The notes under the pieces were generated by a model. The model was not told the origin of the DNA, ran no database searches, and saw nothing but the letters and a program-made list of their open reading frames with translations. 64,000 bases of DNA from VRUE01 sp963715625 (GTDB lineage Bacteria > Actinomycetota > Thermoleophilia > Solirubrobacterales > 70-9). Numbering within the stretch: the first letter of the stretch is position 1; every line of letters starts with the position of its first letter. The stretch is taken from the NCBI GenBank assembly GCA_963715625.1, contig OY970260.1, positions 558,001-622,000 on the forward strand, given 5' to 3'. The position numbers were made by a program, and so were the translations under genes. Shown one piece after another: positions 33,971-43,003 of this stretch.

Positions 33971-35300
33971 TCAGGCTGCGACCGGCAGCGCCCTGATCTT
34001 GCTCAGCGCCTCGATGAAGGCCTCCTGCCAGGGCCAGCGGGCGGGTAGGTGAAGCGTGAAGCGCCTGGCCGTGCGAGTTAGCCGGCCGGGCAGCGGCCGG
34101 CCGGGCAGCGCGATCAGCCAGCGGCGGATCGTCCGCGCCGCCCTCCAGGTCTCGTCTTCGAGGCCCAATTGCCCGACCCAGCGCGCCAGGTTGTGGGCCA
34201 GGCAGGCGATCACCGTCCAGGCGGCGTTGGCGTCGAAGCTTCCCGAAGGGAAAGTGCGCGAGCGCGGAGTCCTTGAGGTCGCGAATTGCCAGCTCGACCT
34301 CGGCGTGGCGGCGGTGCTCGGCGTCGACGGTGTGCATGTCCTCGGTGCGGTTGGTGAGGAAGGCGAAGTGGCGCCAGTAGGCAAACAGCTCGGTCTGCTC
34401 GTCCTGGGCATGCAGATGCACGCGGCGCACGATCAGCCGCCGGCCGCCGTAGGTCGTCTCGGCGAGCTCGCAGATCCCCGTCTCGGGGTAGTCGGGGACG
34501 GGCTGCCAGGACGTCTCGGGGATCGCCGCGATCCGCTCTGCGATGCGCTTGTGCTGGCGGACGGCGATCGAGTAGCGACAGCCCTTGGCCTCCAGGTATT
34601 CGATCACCTTGTTCGAGTGAAAGGCCGAGTCGGCGCGGATCAGGATCTCCCCGCTGGCCCCGGCCCGGCGCACCCGGGCGATCAGCTCTTCGCAGAAGCG
34701 AAGCGCGCCGCGCCCCGAGTTGGCCGCGCCCTTGCGCAGCCGGGCATGCAGCACCTCGCCGGTGCCCGCCCGGGTGGCGAGCAGCGGGTGATAGCCGCGC
34801 ACTCCGGTGTAGCCGAAGGAGGCGCCCTGCTTGAGGCGCCCGTAGACCTCGCCGACGAAGGAGTCGATGTCGATCACGAGGCGCTCCCGGCCGGGACCGG
34901 CGCCGGTCGCCCAGGCGCGCCCCAGCGTCTCGCCCAGCACCTTGTCGAGCTGGCGCACGTGGCCGAAGGTGAAGGCGCGAAGGAAGGTGCCGAGCGTCGA
35001 GGGCGCCATCGCCTGGTGGCCGAGCAGGGCCTCGGTGGCGCCGCTTCGCAGCACGTCGGCGTCGTCGATCGAGTCGGCCCCTGCCCCGATCGCGTGAATC
35101 AGGGTGAGCACCTTGCGCCCTGGCTGGGCGGCGCCTGCCCGTTCTCCCAGGCGGACCATCTTGTCCACCATCTGCTCGATGCCAAGCCGCCTGCCCAGTG
35201 TTGCAATCAGGACCAACCCTGCGTTGGCGACCAGCCGCTCGTCGTCGAACGCGACGCCGACCGAATCGAGCCGCACGGACGCCTCAGAACCCTTCACCAT
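33971..35300 (-). pseudogene. IS1380-family transposase, frameshifted
   Basis: Starts MVKGSEASVRLDSVGVAFDD at 35300. DDE-type blocks follow: RERLVIDIDSFVGEVYGRLK, GYHPLLATRAGTGEVLHARL, GEILIRADSAFHSNKVIEYL, and VELAIRDLKDSALAHFP. The frame then breaks at about 34245-34250 by one extra T. The next frame supplies SGSFDANAAWTVIACLAHNL to ALSKIRALPVAA, ending at 33971. No slippery heptamer fits, so it looks like a mutation or assembly error, not programmed frameshifting. Confidence 0.85.
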
Positions 35301-35397
35301 GTGAGTGACCTCCTGACGTCAGGCCGCGGCTGCCGATACAGCCGCTATTTGCCTGCTCAGGAGGTCATTTTCATGACGGGAGCGGACGGATCGGTGC

Positions 35398-35417
35398 GGT
35401 GAATCGGTGGATTGAGG
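35398..35417 (-). repeat. Insertion sequence right terminal inverted repeat
   Basis: GGTGAATCGGTGGATTGAGG, reverse complement of the left end, followed by the TTAAG target copy. Confidence 0.88.
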
Positions 35418-35490
35418 TTAAGCGTGTCCCAGCGATGCTTCCATAGATCACTGGCTCGATCGCCAGTCCAACTCCGCACCGGTGCTCCAT

Positions 35491-35820
35491 TTATTCTTCA
35501 TGGCGAAGCTCGATGTAGCGCCTCCATCCCCAAGTGAGCAAGTAAAAAACCTGGAAGCCCAACATCATGCGATTTCCTTGTGTGGCAGTTGGTTGACATA
35601 TGAACTTCACTTGGCCGCTATCGCCAACGTCAACTTTCAGCTTTTTGCTTGAGCACCAATCGACCTTTAGTTGCAGCTCATGTTGGCCAGGGCGGATGTC
35701 GAACGCCTGAGACTCTCCAGGTTGGATCTTGCCGACCTTTCGATTGTCAATATAAATTCGGTACGCTCGGCGGCGATCCACTCGATACCCAGTCAATCTT
35801 TTTAGTGCTATCTCTGCCGT
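35491..35820 (-). CDS. Small beta-rich protein with WCSS motif, start codon unclear
   Basis: The frame gives RRRAYRIYIDNRKVGKIQPG, then GQHELQLKVDWCSSKKLKVD, then a C-terminal hydrophobic part VFYLLTWGWRRYIELRHEE. The first half resembles a family of small actinobacterial proteins that typically begin with an M-x-E-I-x-x-K-R-like strand and carry 'KIDWCSS'. Here the matching codon is ACG at 35820 (T-A-E-I-A-L-K-R), with the first standard start, TTG, only at 35796. A one-base loss of the ATG is possible. Its place between the IS and the Rhs locus suggests cassette cargo. Confidence 0.5.
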   Translation of the reverse strand, partial: TAEIALKRLTGYRVDRRRAYRIYIDNRKVGKIQPGESQAFDIRPGQHELQLKVDWCSSKKLKVDVGDSGQVKFICQPTATQGNRMMLGFQVFYLLTWGWRRYIELRHEE

Positions 35821-36000
35821 TTACACACGTTCCTCAGCTCCGCTCTCACATCAAGGGGAAATTACGGCTGGGCTATCCGGCTAGCCCTCCGACAACGCCG
35901 ACACCACAGCCAACCCTTCGGGGGTCGGGCACAAAGCGCCCTTGACAAGCGCCCATCAGCGCACGGATTGTGCATGTAGGGCGCGGCCCAGTCGGGTCCA

Positions 36001-36459
36001 TCAATTGAATATGCTCACCAACAAGTTCCCGACGAATACCAGTCCGGCGAGATAGGCAGCCCACTCACTCGCGGCAAGAACCCGGTACCAGATCGCATCC
36101 CTGATCCGCCCAAACAGGGCCATCCGGTCAGGTTCATCTTTTCCTGCCCATTCGCTTTCCCCTCGCTTAATTGAGCTCGTCCCGTAGACAACAGCCAATA
36201 TTCCTGCAAGCGCAAGCTGTTGCCAAAGTGGGAACTCAGCAAGATCCAACAGTACAAAGAACCCGATGAGTGCCAAAGTCCAGCCCATGGTGTGCCGACG
36301 GGCGATACGCGCCACAGTCATGTGTTGGTCCGACTCGGAAACGTGCAACCCGCCGTCGGCTATAACCGAAGCGTGCTTGTTCCAACTCCAAGCGATGGCG
36401 CGCATGGATGCCATCCATGCCACAAGTGCGATTAGTAGTCCTATGCCCTCCACCATCAA
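36001..36459 (-). CDS. Four-helix membrane protein, candidate Rhs immunity protein
   Basis: 152 residues from ATG 36459. Hydrophobic segments are at about 5-25 (IGLLIALVAWMASMRAIAWS), 57-73, 75-95 and 123-148. It starts 9 bp after the rhs stop on the same strand, where immunity genes of polymorphic toxins usually sit. A paralog with a nonsense codon lies at 31831-32283. The immunity role is inferred from position and from the paralog; no family is recognised. A membrane immunity protein would fit a tip acting at the membrane. Confidence 0.6.
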   Translation of the reverse strand: MMVEGIGLLIALVAWMASMRAIAWSWNKHASVIADGGLHVSESDQHMTVARIARRHTMGWTLALIGFFVLLDLAEFPLWQQLALAGILAVVYGTSSIKRGESEWAGKDEPDRMALFGRIRDAIWYRVLAASEWAAYLAGLVFVGNLLVSIFN

Positions 36460-36468
36460 GCGTCGAGG

Positions 36469-39400
36469 TTAGGGAATGGGGAACGGGGTGGGCCGTGGCG
36501 TCCAGGGAATTCGAGGAGTCAGCCTAGATGGCTCAACCGGAACCGGATGCTGGGGTGGATCGACACCGGGCACAAAAGTCGGCAGCTCTTCTGGATCAGG
36601 AGAACTCCCGCTTTCTTCGCACATTGGCCCGCTGTATTCCACATAGGAATCGTAGTAAGTCTTTTCGCAGAACAAATCACTCCACGCATCTCCATCCGAC
36701 TTGGGAAACAGCGACTGTGTCGTCTTGAAGAAGTCCTGCGCTCTCTCGCTGACCCACTGACGCCCCGGCTGCGTCCAGTTCCAGGCACTTTCTGCCGCAG
36801 AACCAGCCCCCCCAGCTGCATTGCCTGCGGCGTTGCCGATGTCTTCCGCGGCCTCTTCGGCACAGGCGTCTCCGAAGGGAGTCGGCACGCAGACATCGAG
36901 TCCATCGAGGTCGTAGAGGTTGAGCGGGTTGTCCCAGACGTAGGCGTGGCGGTTAAACGAGGTGCCAATGCCGAGGTGTCCGAGCACCGGGTCCTCGGAC
37001 ATGAAGCGGCCGAGAACCGGGCTGTAGGAACGAGCGCCCATCTGGATCAATCCGCTCGTCGGGTCGAAACGCCGCTGCTGGGCACCAAGGTAGCCCATTT
37101 CGACGGTCGGCCCCGAGAGCTGCGCGCCCCAAGGATCGTAGCTCTGCCGTGAGGTGACTTCGCCGGCTGCGTCCGCGATCGCCGTGATGTCGCCGTGGGC
37201 GTCTCGCAGCGGGTAGCTGGTCGCTTCGCCTGAGCGCTGCTCGACGAGACCTCGCGGACCGGACACGTAGCTGGTCGTCGTTTCTCCTTCACCGTCGGCA
37301 CCATAGGTCGGCAGATCAGTGAGATCGCCGTAGTGGACGACCTGGGTGCTTTCGCCGCTTTTGCGTTCGCTCAACCGCTCCAAAGCATCGAAAGCGTAGC
37401 TGGCGGTTCCGGCGGGGCTTTCGGCTTTGGCCAGATGGTCGAAGAGGTCCCATTCGTAGGTGGTTTCTTCTTCGCCGCTTTCCATACCGGTCATGCGACC
37501 GGCGCCGTCATAGCTGTAGGTGGTGCCGTCTGAGGCTTCGGTCAGTTGGTTCAGGGCGTTGAATTCGTAGGTGGTGGCGCCGGCTTCGGTGCGGTTGCCG
37601 GCGGCGTCGTAGTCGTAGGCCGTCGCGCCTTCGCCAGGCGGGTTGAATTCGGTGAGCCGGTTGAGGGCGTCATAGGCGAAGGTCGTTTCAGCTTCGAGGC
37701 GGGCGTCGAGCTTGCTGATGATGTTGCCCGCGAGGTCATAGCCGTATTCAAGCGCTTCCAGGGTGGTGGCCGATTCGTCTTTGGAGGTCGTTTCGGCGAG
37801 ACGGCCGGCGTCGTCGTAGACGTTGGTCGTCGTAACGCCATTGGGGCGTTCGACTTTTGTCAGGTCGCCCTCTGCGTCGTAGGCGAAGGAGAGGGCTTCG
37901 CTCTGGGGGTCGGTGAGCGAGGTCGTTCGGCCGAGTTTGTCGTATTCGTATTCGAGCGTGCCGCGGCCGTCTTCCTGTTTGGTCAGCAGGCCGCGGGAGT
38001 TGTAGATGCGGGAGATCGACTGGCCGCGACCATCATTGATCGAGGTGATGCGACTGTCGTTGTCATAGCCGAGTTCGATTTTGTTGCTTTCGGCGTCGGT
38101 GGCGCCGGTGAGGCGATCGGCAGAGTCGTAGCCGAAGGAGCGCAGCGTCGCTTCCCCGGCTTTGATCGCGGACAGGCGATCAGCGGCGTCGTATTCGTAT
38201 TCGAGCGTGCCGGCAGCGGTGGCCTTGCTCAGCGGGTTCCCGACGGCGTCGTAGGTGTAGGTGGTCGTCTTTTCGAGCGGCTGGGCGACTTCGGTGAGCC
38301 GGCCGAGTTTGTCGTATTCGTAGGTCGTTTCGTTTTCGCGAGGGTCGGTGACCGAGATCAGCTCGCCGTTTGCGTCATAGCCGTATTCGGTGCTGATGCC
38401 CAGTGGCTCGTTGGCTACGGTCATCCGGTCGAGCAGGTCGTATTCGTAGGCCGTTTCCTCTTCGCGCGGGTCGATCACGCTCGATCGGTTGCCACGGCTG
38501 TCGTAGCCCAAGGTCCAGTCGCCGCCTTCGGGCCGACTGACTTCGGTCAGCTGGTTGGCGGCGTCGTAGCCGTAGGTCGTTTCCTTGCCGCGCCGGTCCG
38601 TCACTTTGGTCGGCTTGAGGTTGCCGTCGTAGGCGACTTTGGTCTGTGCTTCGAGCGGGTCCGTGTAGGTCGTCGGGCGCTCCATCGCGTTGTAGGTGAT
38701 TTTCCAGACCCCTTCGCTCGGGTCGGTAATCTGGGTGGGCATCCCGTTGCCGTCGTAGGCGTATTTGGTTTTGTTGCCTTCCGGGGTCGTGCGGGCAAGC
38801 AGGTCGCCGAGCGCGTTGCGTTCGAAACTTTCGGCTTTCAGGCCGGGCGCTGTCACGGACGTTAGGTGGTTGCGGCTGTCGTATTCGAAGCTCGTTTTGT
38901 GGCTGAGCCCGTCGGTCTGGCTGAGCCGGTTGCCGCGCGAGTCATAGCTGAATTCTGTTTTGTGTTCGTTAGGATCGGTGACCGTTAGCGGCTGGCCCGA
39001 GGCGTTGCAGGTGAAGGTCGTTTCGCCTTCTTCGGGATCGGTGACCTTGGTCAGGTCATTGGCTTCGGACCATTCGTAACTCCAGGCGTTGCCGCGAGCA
39101 TCGGTGAAGCCGGTCAACCGGTTCTGGGCGTCGTATTCGTATTTGCGTTCGCCGCCTTCGGAGTCTTTGACCGAGGTCAGGTTGCCCGCTGCGTCATGGC
39201 CGAAGGTCCATTTGGCCCCGCCTGGCTTCACGACTTCTTTGACGTTGCCGGCAGCGTCGTAGGCCGTTGTCGTTTTGTTCCCGAGCTGGTCGGTTTCGGA
39301 GACGACCCGGTCCTGCCCGTCGAAGCCGTATTTGAGTTCGCCACCCTCGGGTTCGGTGACGACGGTTTCGCCTTCTTTGTATTCGAGTTTCCAGAGGTTT

Positions 39401-42237
39401 TCGAGGCCGTCTTTCTGTTCGACGATCCGGCCCTGGCCGTCGTAGGTGTTTTTCAAGATCACGTTGCTGCGGGGATCGGTGATCGAGGTCAAGCGGTGGT
39501 TGACGTCGTAGGCGTATTTGGTCACGCCGCCGAGGGCGTCGGTGACCGTTTCGAGGTCGTCGGCCGCAGAGTAGGCGAATTTGACTTCGCGCCCGGTCGA
39601 GTCTTTGACCAGGGTGATGTGGTTGGAGGCGTTGTAGGTGAAGGTCAGCGTTTGGGCCGAGGGATCGGTGATCGTCGCCAGGCGGCCGTTTTCGTCGTAG
39701 GCGTAGGTGGTTTTGAGGCCGTGGTCGTCGGTGATCGAGGCAATGCGACCGCTTGCGTCGAAGGCGTAGGCGGTGTTCTGGAGCGTCGTCAGGCGGAAGG
39801 TGCCTTCGACTTTCGTCAGGGCATCCGTCACGCCGGAGGGGGCTTTGTAGCCGCTTTCCGTTTTCTGGAAGAGATCCTGGCGGCCGTCCTGGCGCAACAC
39901 GAAGATTTCGCCGGATTCCAGTTCCATCGCGCTGGCCAGCCCGGTCTGCGACCAGCCCGGGCCGAGGCCCGTGTCCGATTCGCTGCCCGAGGTGTAGGCG
40001 CGGACGAATTCGAGCGGGGCACTGCTCTTGTTGGTCAGCAGCAGGTCGCGGTGAGAGTAGTCGAGCTGGCCGGTGGCGAGGCTGACCGGATCGGCGCCCT
40101 TGCCGCATTGCGATTCGCTTCCCCGGCAATGGCCCGCCAGTTCGGGCAATTGAACGGAGGGTTCCCAGCTGACGTTTGAGGTCACCGAGTCTCCGCAACC
40201 AGCTGGTTTGGGGCCGCTTGCGCAACCCCAATCGTTGTTGGGGGCCGAGAGGTTGCCGGTGCCGCTGTAGGAGAGGCCGTTGGTGTTCCCGCGGAAACGA
40301 TTCCATTCAATCGTCGGAGAGCCGGATTCGGTGACTTTTACCCCGTAGTACTGGGCCTTTCGAATCGTCGAGTTGCTGATTTTAGGGGATGATCCGCGTA
40401 CTTCAACGAGTCCAGAACTGCCGATCGAGCCTCCGTAGGCAACTTCGGCATGGTCAAGTAGGGAGCTGCCGCTGCCGGGTTCAAACTTGATCATCTTCCA
40501 TTCGCCGGGCCCTTCCTCGTTGACGGAGGTGAACAGCACCGGTTTTTCAGCGGTCCCTTCGGTTTTGAGGGTGCCGCTGACGGTGAGTTCCTGGTTTTCG
40601 AACTTCAGGGTGAAGCCGGCACCGAGGGTGAGGCTCCCGCCGCTTGCGACGGTGAGCGAGCCTTCTTCGATCCTGAAGGGCTGGCCGTGGTCGGTCCAGG
40701 TCGCCGACTGGGAGAGCGATCCCGAGACCAAAACCTTGTTGGAGCCCCCGTTGCCGCTCAGGGTGTTCTCGTCGAGGTCGGGTGGGAGGTCGCCGCCCTT
40801 GAAGAAGATCGCCCCCGTGGTGTTGGCTTTGATCGTGTTTTCGCCCAGGCTGGCGCCGGTGACCGAGCTGCCTTTGGTTTCGACGAAGACGCCGTATTTT
40901 TCGCTTTCTTCGATCTGGTTGCCGTGAATGCGCACTTCGCCCGAGCCCGAGGGGGCGTAGTAGACGACGCCGGAGCCGCCGTTGTTGTAGAGGAGGTTGT
41001 TGGCGATGTCGGGGGAGCCGCCGCTGGCATAGATCGCCTGGCGGGTGTTGTGGTGGATCGTCGAGCTTTTGATCGTCGGCGAGACGCTGTTGACCCTGAT
41101 CGCGGCTTCGGCGTTTGAGCCCGTGTAGCGGACCTCGGCATGGTCGAGCACCGAGGCGCCGCTGCCGGAGTTGAAGGCGATGCCCTTCCACTGGCCGGCT
41201 TTGGTGTCGGTCTGAGACGTGAACAGCACCGGTTTTTCAGCGGTCCCTTCGGTTTTGAGGGTGCCGCTGACGGTGAGTTCCTGGTTTTCGAACTTCAGGG
41301 TGAAGCCGGCACCGAGGGTGAGGCTCCCGCCGCTTGCGACGGTGAGCGAGCCTTCTTCGATCCTGAAGGGCTGGCCGTGGTCGGTCCAGGTCGCCGACTG
41401 GGAGAGCGATCCCGAGACCAAAACCTTGTTGGAGCCCCCGTTGCCGCTCAGGGTGTTCTCGTCGAGGTCGGGTGGGAGGTCGCCGCCCTTGAAGAAGATC
41501 GCTCCCGTGGTGTTGGCTTTGATCGTGTTTTCGCCCAGGCTGGCGCCGGTGACCGAGCTGCCTTTGGTTTCGACGAAGACGCCGTATTTTTCGCTTTCTT
41601 CGATCTGGTTGCCGTGAATGCGCACTTCGCCCGAGCCCGAGGGGGCGTAGTAGACGACGCCGGAGCCGCCGTTGTTGTAGAGGAGGTTGTTGGCGATGTC
41701 GGGGGAGCCGCCGCTGGCATAGATCGCCTGGCGGGTGTTGTGGTGGATCGTCGAGCTTTTGATCGTCGGCGAGACGCTGTTGACCCTGATCGCGGCTTCG
41801 GCGTTTGAGCCCGTGTAGCGGACCTCGGCATGGTCGAGCACCGAGGCGCCGCTGCCGGAGTTGAAGGCGATGCCCTTCCACTGGCCGGCTTTGGTGTCGG
41901 TCTGAGACGTGAACAGCACCGGTTTTTCAGCGGTCCCTTCGGTTTTGAGGGTGCCGCTGACGGTGAGTTCGTCCACTTTGACTTCGGCGCCCGGTTCGGC
42001 GTTGACCGTCACGCCGGATTCGATTTTCACCGAGCCGCTGTTGGTGTAGGGGCTCCCTGCGGCGGTGAGCGTCATGTTTTCTTTGATCGTCGAGGGGAGA
42101 GCCGTCGCGGAGGCCACGGAGGGGACAAGCAAAAGGACAGCGAGTGCTGCGATTACTGCCAGCGAGCCCGCGAAGCCAAAGATTCCGCACAGCGCAAACC
42201 GGCGCGTACGACCGTCAACATTCCCCCTGAACCCCAT
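36469..42237 (-). CDS. Rhs/YD-repeat polymorphic toxin-like protein
   Basis: 1922 residues. ATG 42237 with AGGAGG at 8 bp spacing. Order: basic N-terminus, hydrophobic export segment (GFAGSLAVIAALAVLLLVPS), a right-handed beta-helix region with two nearly identical 230-residue repeats plus a partial third, a DUF6531-like start (DPVSLATGQLDYSHRDLLL), about 25 YD repeats (for example TTYAYDENGRLATITDPSAQ), the Rhs core LGRFMSEDPVLGHLG...NRHAYVWDNPLNLYDLDG, and a ~145-residue C-terminal tip from about 36905. The tip starts DVCVPTPFGDACAEEAAEDI, is helical, contains CEKTYYDSYVEY, and ends Pro-rich. No toxin family is recognised in the tip. Confidence 0.93.
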   Translation of the reverse strand: MGFRGNVDGRTRRFALCGIFGFAGSLAVIAALAVLLLVPSVASATALPSTIKENMTLTAAGSPYTNSGSVKIESGVTVNAEPGAEVKVDELTVSGTLKTEGTAEKPVLFTSQTDTKAGQWKGIAFNSGSGASVLDHAEVRYTGSNAEAAIRVNSVSPTIKSSTIHHNTRQAIYASGGSPDIANNLLYNNGGSGVVYYAPSGSGEVRIHGNQIEESEKYGVFVETKGSSVTGASLGENTIKANTTGAIFFKGGDLPPDLDENTLSGNGGSNKVLVSGSLSQSATWTDHGQPFRIEEGSLTVASGGSLTLGAGFTLKFENQELTVSGTLKTEGTAEKPVLFTSQTDTKAGQWKGIAFNSGSGASVLDHAEVRYTGSNAEAAIRVNSVSPTIKSSTIHHNTRQAIYASGGSPDIANNLLYNNGGSGVVYYAPSGSGEVRIHGNQIEESEKYGVFVETKGSSVTGASLGENTIKANTTGAIFFKGGDLPPDLDENTLSGNGGSNKVLVSGSLSQSATWTDHGQPFRIEEGSLTVASGGSLTLGAGFTLKFENQELTVSGTLKTEGTAEKPVLFTSVNEEGPGEWKMIKFEPGSGSSLLDHAEVAYGGSIGSSGLVEVRGSSPKISNSTIRKAQYYGVKVTESGSPTIEWNRFRGNTNGLSYSGTGNLSAPNNDWGCASGPKPAGCGDSVTSNVSWEPSVQLPELAGHCRGSESQCGKGADPVSLATGQLDYSHRDLLLTNKSSAPLEFVRAYTSGSESDTGLGPGWSQTGLASAMELESGEIFVLRQDGRQDLFQKTESGYKAPSGVTDALTKVEGTFRLTTLQNTAYAFDASGRIASITDDHGLKTTYAYDENGRLATITDPSAQTLTFTYNASNHITLVKDSTGREVKFAYSAADDLETVTDALGGVTKYAYDVNHRLTSITDPRSNVILKNTYDGQGRIVEQKDGLENLWKLEYKEGETVVTEPEGGELKYGFDGQDRVVSETDQLGNKTTTAYDAAGNVKEVVKPGGAKWTFGHDAAGNLTSVKDSEGGERKYEYDAQNRLTGFTDARGNAWSYEWSEANDLTKVTDPEEGETTFTCNASGQPLTVTDPNEHKTEFSYDSRGNRLSQTDGLSHKTSFEYDSRNHLTSVTAPGLKAESFERNALGDLLARTTPEGNKTKYAYDGNGMPTQITDPSEGVWKITYNAMERPTTYTDPLEAQTKVAYDGNLKPTKVTDRRGKETTYGYDAANQLTEVSRPEGGDWTLGYDSRGNRSSVIDPREEETAYEYDLLDRMTVANEPLGISTEYGYDANGELISVTDPRENETTYEYDKLGRLTEVAQPLEKTTTYTYDAVGNPLSKATAAGTLEYEYDAADRLSAIKAGEATLRSFGYDSADRLTGATDAESNKIELGYDNDSRITSINDGRGQSISRIYNSRGLLTKQEDGRGTLEYEYDKLGRTTSLTDPQSEALSFAYDAEGDLTKVERPNGVTTTNVYDDAGRLAETTSKDESATTLEALEYGYDLAGNIISKLDARLEAETTFAYDALNRLTEFNPPGEGATAYDYDAAGNRTEAGATTYEFNALNQLTEASDGTTYSYDGAGRMTGMESGEEETTYEWDLFDHLAKAESPAGTASYAFDALERLSERKSGESTQVVHYGDLTDLPTYGADGEGETTTSYVSGPRGLVEQRSGEATSYPLRDAHGDITAIADAAGEVTSRQSYDPWGAQLSGPTVEMGYLGAQQRRFDPTSGLIQMGARSYSPVLGRFMSEDPVLGHLGIGTSFNRHAYVWDNPLNLYDLDGLDVCVPTPFGDACAEEAAEDIGNAAGNAAGGAGSAAESAWNWTQPGRQWVSERAQDFFKTTQSLFPKSDGDAWSDLFCEKTYYDSYVEYSGPMCEESGSSPDPEELPTFVPGVDPPQHPVPVEPSRLTPRIPWTPRPTPFPIP
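40531..41910 (-). repeat. Two tandem 690-bp units inside rhs
   Basis: 40531-41220 and 41221-41910 differ by one base that I can see (C at 40813, T at 41503). A further ~60 bp of the unit repeats at 41911. Each unit encodes one 230-residue beta-helix block (LTVSGTLKTEGTAEKPVLFT to GAGFTLKFENQE). Near-identity means a recent duplication or an active copy-number polymorphism. Confidence 0.92.
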
Positions 42238-42436
42238 AGGCGATGCCTCCTCGATTTGGTCGAATTGACTGGATGCTGACTCGGTACGCGACACTACCTG
42301 AGTGATCGGCGGCGGCAATACTTCAAAATTTGAGCCATTTCCCCCTCCGCGTCGCCGAGCCTTCATGTCGCCTTGCGGCTGCTGCCGGCTACCCGCGAGA
42401 CTCTTGTACGCGGAGACCTTCTTGGATCGGGAATTT

Positions 42437-42701
42437 ATGCTAACCGACTTGCAGGAATTGTGCCGACGATCCTTGGATCGCTCGACGCAAACGCCAAGCA
42501 CCGGAAGCCAAAGCTCGCCTGGCGGCATTCGCCAAGGAGCACGCGCGGCGCAAGCGGGAGCTTGAAGACCTCGCAGGCGAGCTGCGTGCAGATCGCGATG
42601 AGGCGATCCGGGCCGCTTATCGGGGCGAACTCCCGATGGCCGAAATTGCCCGCGTGCTCAAGATGAGCCACCAGCGCGTCTCGCAGATCGTCCGGAGCTA
42701 G
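42437..42701 (+). pseudogene. Small HTH regulator, frameshifted
   Basis: Frame 1 gives MLTDLQELCRRSLDR from ATG 42437. A second frame gives RRKRQAPEAKARLAAFAKEH, a coiled-coil, then AYRGELPMAEIARVLKMSHQ and RVSQIVRS, a sigma-70 region-4-like helix-turn-helix. One indel at about 42483 joins them into an ~88-residue protein of a type common in actinobacteria. It is divergent from rhs and could once have controlled it (inference). Confidence 0.6.
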
Positions 42702-42804
42702 CCCCGAGAGCGGCCGGCCCAGCCGTCGCCCCTGTTGCCCAATCCGTTGCCCACCTACGCGAAGCGGCCCCCTCTCGGGAGCCGCTTTCCGCTTTCCACC
42801 GCGA

Positions 42805-42877
<73 letters not shown>

Positions 42878-43003
42878 GAAGGAGCCGATGGTACTCGCAG
42901 CGCGCATCGCCTGCCGCCGGGGAGAAACGTCTCGCTGAACCCTTGACCCCCTTATGCGTGGGTCAATCGTTCAGTCGCTGGTGGACTTGTCGGCAAAGAA
43001 GCG

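Larger units (their letters stand above)
33775..35417 (-). mobile_element. IS1380-like insertion sequence
   Basis: 1643 bp. Ends are inverted repeats: CCTCAATCCACCGATTCACC at 33775-33794, and its reverse complement at 35398-35417. A 5-bp direct duplication TTAAG flanks both ends (33770-33774 and 35418-35422). It holds one transposase gene with a frameshift. Size, ends and transposase fit the IS1380 family. It interrupts a small ORF, so it arrived after the Rhs locus formed. Confidence 0.88.
33601..35479 (-). pseudogene. 76-residue glycine-zipper ORF split by the insertion sequence
   Basis: Joining 35479-35423 to 33774-33601, that is, removing the insertion sequence and one copy of its target duplication, gives an exact 77-codon frame. 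It starts GTG (MRSWTGDRASDLWKHRWDTL) and runs through GAHWEECVEGARAGAPGGAI to GAVIGCAGGSGYK and a TGA at 33601. The Gly/Ala-rich helix could insert in membranes. Such segments occur in toxin tips of Rhs-type proteins, but this is inference. Confidence 0.5.

Noticed and set aside
34240..34260. Programmed frameshift in the transposase
   Set aside because: The join needs a skipped base at TTTCCCTTCGGG; no -1 slippery heptamer is present and IS1380 elements normally have one ORF.
40531..41910. Assembly duplication error rather than a real repeat
   Set aside because: The units differ by a base and a third partial copy continues into unique sequence, so a real tandem repeat is more likely; copy number is still uncertain.
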